A stretch of DNA of 10,507 nucleotides, taken from the NCBI GenBank assembly GCA_018398765.1, contig JAHBMJ010003485.1, forward strand, positions 1-10,507. The letters are read 5' to 3'. The translations under genes and the position numbers were made by a program. The notes below the pieces were generated by a model. It worked only from the letters and a program-made list of their open reading frames with translations. It was not told the origin of the DNA and searched no databases. Shown piece after piece: positions 8,196 through 10,507 of the stretch. Numbering within the stretch: position 1 is the stretch's first letter; every line of letters begins with the position of its first letter. The DNA comes from Chromera velia (lineage: Eukaryota; Sar; Chromeraceae).

Positions 8196-8559
8196 CTGCA
8201 GAAGATAGATGTGTCAAGCAGAGAGGAGAGAAAACATTGCCAGACAAAGATGATGCTTTGTCTCACAGTCTGTCTGGTTCATTCATTTTCTTGCGCAGAA
8301 CTCCTGCATGTCGGATGTATCAGTCGAGGGAAAGGCGCCATCGGAAGAGAGAGATGGCGAGGCGTTCAAGAGGGGCAGAAGATCTCCTCTACGAGACGCT
8401 ACTTTCATGCAAAAGCACTACGAGAAAACACGTAAAATAAAATAAGCAAAACAAACCCCCTCAATTTCTTCAAGGAACCTAGCCGGGCAAACGACGGAGA
8501 GTCACACATAGGTACACCCTGAACACACTCAAGAAATACCACCATGCAAACGAACGCAA

Positions 8560-8590
<31 letters not shown>

Positions 8591-8599
8591 GAGACAGAC
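8196..8599 (-). other. Intron of the minus-strand gene
   Basis: This 404-bp interval separates the last two predicted exons. It includes the GACA repeat at 8564-8598, which reads TCTG on the minus strand. A minus-strand open frame runs through part of it but is made largely of the repeat. Confidence 0.4.
8564..8598. repeat. GACA tetranucleotide repeat
   Basis: About eight GACA units with a GAGA interruption sit next to the predicted donor of exon 8752-8600. Further short GACA tracts occur at about 9078-9096, 9203-9228, 9276-9304 and 9370-9394. Confidence 0.85.
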
Positions 8600-8752
8600 C
8601 CAAACGAGACCCCATGCGACAACGACGCAATCGTAAATCCGGCAGGCCGACTGATGGTCCTGGGAGTTCATGAGGTGCCAGAGGATTTGCTCTCTGTCGG
8701 TTGCCAACCACATGGACTCAGTTGCCCGCGAGTGCAAAGGAGCAAAGCAAAA
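8600..8752 (-). CDS. Internal exon of the minus-strand gene (predicted)
   Basis: On the minus strand an acceptor GTGTTTGCAG (ending 8753) follows a long pyrimidine tract. The frame then reads FCFAPLHSRATESMWLATDR, EQILWHLMNSQDHQSACRIY and DCVVVAWGLVW in 51 codons, phase 0. The donor GTCTGT at 8599 is weak. Joining to 8195 gives CVVVAWGLVWALLAIKVFQ, a plausible membrane helix, which is the main support. The exact donor is uncertain because TCTG repeats follow. Confidence 0.42.
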
Positions 8753-8838
8753 CTGCAAACACATGCCAAGAGAAGCGCAAAGACAGAAGAAAAACAGCAT
8801 GTGCGAACACCAATTCTTTCCTGCCCTGTCCAACGTAC

Positions 8839-8897
8839 CACATCAACCAGCTGAGGACCAAAGCTTCCCGTTGAGCCCTCCTTTCTCTTCCTGATTC
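8839..8897 (-). CDS. Small exon of the minus-strand gene (predicted)
   Basis: The acceptor TTCCATGTCAG ends at 8898 and the donor is GTACGT at 8838, the same donor used twice in the plus-strand gene. It is 59 bp and reads IRKRKEGSTGSFGPQLVDV, leaving phase 0 into the next exon across an 86-bp intron. Linking it directly to exon 10368-10293 through the GTGAGT donor would create a TGA, so another exon or donor must intervene. Confidence 0.35.
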
Positions 8898-9231
8898 CTG
8901 ACATGGAAGACAGGCAATGAGACCCCCTGCTTCTTCAAGCTGTCAAAGCAGACAGCCAGACTTCAGCTTTCTACGTGTCTTCTTTTTTCCTTGTTCTTTT
9001 CGCTTTACAGATAGACAGACTATGGGTTTCTTTCTTTTTCCCTCTCGTATTCCTTTCTTGGACGGACAGCCAGCCAACCAGACAGACAGACAGACATGCC
9101 AGATCGTCTTTTCTTTCCCTTTTTCGCTCTCTTCATTCTCTTATGTTTTTTTCTTTCTTCTTTTGGCGCGCTCTCTCAGTGGAAGTGTACCAGAGCTCCA
9201 GGCCGACAGACAGACAGACAGACAGACACTC

Positions 9232-9428
9232 AGATTTCCATCTGGTACACAGACAGGGAGACAGACTATAGACAGGGAGACAGACAGACAGACAGACAGA
9301 CAGACTATATGTTTCTTCTTCTCCCTTCTTTTCTTCATAAACACAACAGACAAAAAGAAAGAAAGAACAAAGACAGACAGACAGACAGACAGACACATAG
9401 ATTTCCATCTGATACACAGACAGGGAGA
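9232..9428. repeat. Tandem duplication with 30-bp direct repeats around copy C
   Basis: AGATTTCCATCTGGTACACA followed by GACAGGGAGA at 9232-9261 recurs at 9399-9428 with one mismatch. The two lie 167 bp apart and flank copy C. In both, GACAGGGAGACAGAC and ACTATATGTTTC follow, so the second unit is a truncated duplicate of the first. Confidence 0.65.
9296..9374 (-). repeat. Dispersed element, copy C (minus orientation)
   Basis: Read on the minus strand it has the same order as copy A: CTTTGTTCTTTCTTTC, TTTTTGTCTGTTGTG, TTTATGAAGAAAAGAAGG, GAGAAGAAGAAACATATAG, then TCTG repeats. It lies in the presumed large intron of the minus-strand gene, in sense orientation for that gene. Confidence 0.75.
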
Positions 9429-9855
9429 TGGACAGGGAGACAGACTATATGTTTCAGACAGGGAGACGGACAGGGAGACGGACAGACAGGGAGACAGACA
9501 GGGAGACGGACAGGGAGACAGAGGGACAGGGAGACGGACAGGGAGACGGACAGGGAGACAGACAGGGAGACGGACAGGGAGACGGACAGGGAGACAGACA
9601 GGGAGACGGACAGGGAGACGGACAGGGAGACAGACAGGGAGACAGACAGGGAGACGGACAGGGAGACAGAGGGACAGGGAGACGGACAGGGAGACAGAGG
9701 GACAGGGAGACGGACAGGGAGACAGACAGACAGGGAGACGGACAGGGAGACAGACAGACAGGGAGACGGACAGGGAGACGGACAGGGAGACGGACAGGGA
9801 GACAGAGGGACAGGGAGACGGACAGGGAGACAGAGGGACAGGGAGACGGACGGAC
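9420..9855. repeat. 12-bp minisatellite GACAGGGAGACR
   Basis: Some three dozen units of GACAGGGAGACG or GACAGGGAGACA run head to tail, with extra GACA or GAGG blocks in places. The last base alternates G/A. Since 12 is a multiple of three and no stop arises, all six frames stay open, producing long false ORFs on both strands. It lies in the presumed large intron of the minus-strand gene. Confidence 0.9.
9441..9456 (-). repeat. Dispersed element core, fragment D
   Basis: On the minus strand it reads TGAAACATATAGTCTG. It is the core without the purine-rich block and is embedded at the start of the 12-bp minisatellite. A more degenerate relative (AAAGAAACCCATAGTCTGTC on the minus strand) lies near 9011-9036. 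Confidence 0.5.
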
Positions 9856-9979
9856 CTCGGACTCCATTGATTCGAGAGGGCAGGAATGCACAACTGCGCA
9901 GTCATCTGCAAGAATGGATGGAAACACACCGAACAGCAATGGAGTGCTTTTCCTCTCTGTCGGCTTTACCCTGTGTCCT

Positions 9980-10154
9980 CATTCTTTCCCTCTTTCTTTC
10001 TTTCTTTCTTTTCTTTTTTTCTTTCTTTCTTTCTTTTTTTTTTTTCTTTTTTTTTCTTTCTTTCTTTCTTTCTCTCTCTCTCTCTTCCCCCCCCCCCCCC
10101 CCCCACATACACACTTTCTTTCTTCCTTCCTTCCTTCCTTCGTTCGTTCGTTCG
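9980..10154. repeat. Compound pyrimidine tract (CTTT, CT, poly-C, TTCC, TTCG)
   Basis: CTTT and T-rich units (9983-10072), CT (10073-10084), 18 C (10087-10104), a short CA-like spacer, then TTCC and TTCG tetranucleotides to 10154. On the minus strand this is a long purine tract. Confidence 0.9.
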
Positions 10155-10292
10155 GCTGAAGGCCCAAAGAAAGCACCGGCCGAGGAATGAAAGGGCACAA
10201 GAAAGGTGGAAAAAAGAAGTCAGGAGCCCGAAGGAAAGGAAATTTTATACAAGTACAGAAATGGAGCAGAGGGTCAGAAAGGACGGACTCAC

Positions 10293-10368
10293 ACGAAGGG
10301 TTGAAGCAGTATCCGTAGCACTTGAAGAGCGTAAGGTCGACTGGATTTTCTAGCCCCTCATCGTTCAA
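10293..10368 (-). CDS. Upstream exon of the minus-strand gene (predicted)
   Basis: On the minus strand the acceptor GTGTGTGTGCAG ends at 10369, and consensus GTGAGT starts at 10292. Only one frame is open: NDEGLENPVDLTLFKCYGYC then FNPS. The Cys/aromatic-rich end and the strong donor make it exon-like. The family is not recognised. An alternative donor GTGTGA two bases earlier changes the phase. Confidence 0.42.
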
Positions 10369-10370
10369 CT

Positions 10371-10389
10371 GCACACACACACAGATAGA

Positions 10390-10472
<83 letters not shown>

Positions 10473-10507
10473 GTTCTCTCTTTCTCCCCCCCCCCCCCCC
10501 CCCCCCC
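10371..10507. repeat. Compound CA, TA, CT and poly-C repeat at the window end
   Basis: CA (10372-10423), TA (10423-10433), CT (10434-10480) and a terminal run of C from 10486. It lies upstream, on the minus strand, of predicted exon 10368-10293, so it is probably intronic. Confidence 0.9.

Noticed and set aside
9232-9428. 30-bp direct repeats as target-site duplications of an inserted copy C
   Set aside because: Too long for common target-site duplications, and the similarity continues beyond the repeats on one side. A tandem duplication explains it better.
9232-9855. CRISPR-like array
   Set aside because: Units are contiguous and almost identical with no unique spacers, and the setting is an intron-rich eukaryotic gene.
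9141-9939. Minus-strand open frames rich in Pro, Ser, Cys, Val and Leu
   Set aside because: Reverse reading of the same minisatellite; the pattern is a product of the 12-bp unit.
8917-10190. Long plus-strand open frames through the GACA/GACAGGGAGAC region
   Set aside because: They are composed almost wholly of repeats whose 4- and 12-bp units contain no stops, and run into pyrimidine tracts. There is no protein-like sequence outside the repeats.

Overview
The window looks like nuclear DNA of an intron-rich alveolate. Introns have GT..AG borders with TCTG/CTTT-rich 3' ends, simple repeats are everywhere, and exons carry long Gly/Ser/Arg-rich insertions with runs of G. My best guess is a chromerid such as Chromera velia, with coccidian relatives as the alternative. 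This rests on style only and is uncertain. No bacterial, phage, CRISPR, tRNA or rRNA features were seen.

Positions 62-5530 (+ strand) hold the 3' part of a multi-exon gene. I reassembled nine exons with consistent phases, giving about 960 residues to a stop at 5528-5530. The conserved pieces, in order, match the MHD1-MHD2 (MUN-type, DUF810/PATROL1-like) half of Munc13-family exocytosis proteins. The pieces are a W..RV...L..W helix, WIPL...LHSQTAVDLF, VPQLLVRLHNLAF, ELCKYLAARVVYHEFQEELF, an AWLWVITQMGRAGLNF block, and a C-terminal LLRDHPN..EASETRKFL. Large Gly/Arg/Ser-rich insertions separate them. One 81-bp exon (4527-4607) has no ORF of its own and is found only by filling the gap in the family pattern.

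Positions 5531-7310 are the convergent intergenic region. A presumed 3' UTR is followed by a sharply AT-rich island (about 5980-6960) with palindromes and repeated GGCGTAT blocks, then an orphan open frame (6962-7153).

Positions 7311 to about 10368 (- strand) hold parts of a second, convergent gene. Its last exon (8195-7311) encodes the end of a probable transmembrane helix, a Cys cluster (GCAAGCCC) and a long disordered tail. Smaller candidate exons lie at 8752-8600, 8897-8839 and 10368-10293. The large intron between the last two is filled with GACA repeats, a 12-bp minisatellite and pyrimidine tracts.

The most unusual signal is a dispersed repeat (core AAACATATAGTCTGTC preceded by a GGGAGAAGAAGAA block). 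It sits immediately upstream of two 3' splice sites of the Munc13-like gene and recurs, in sense orientation, inside the presumed intron of the minus-strand gene.
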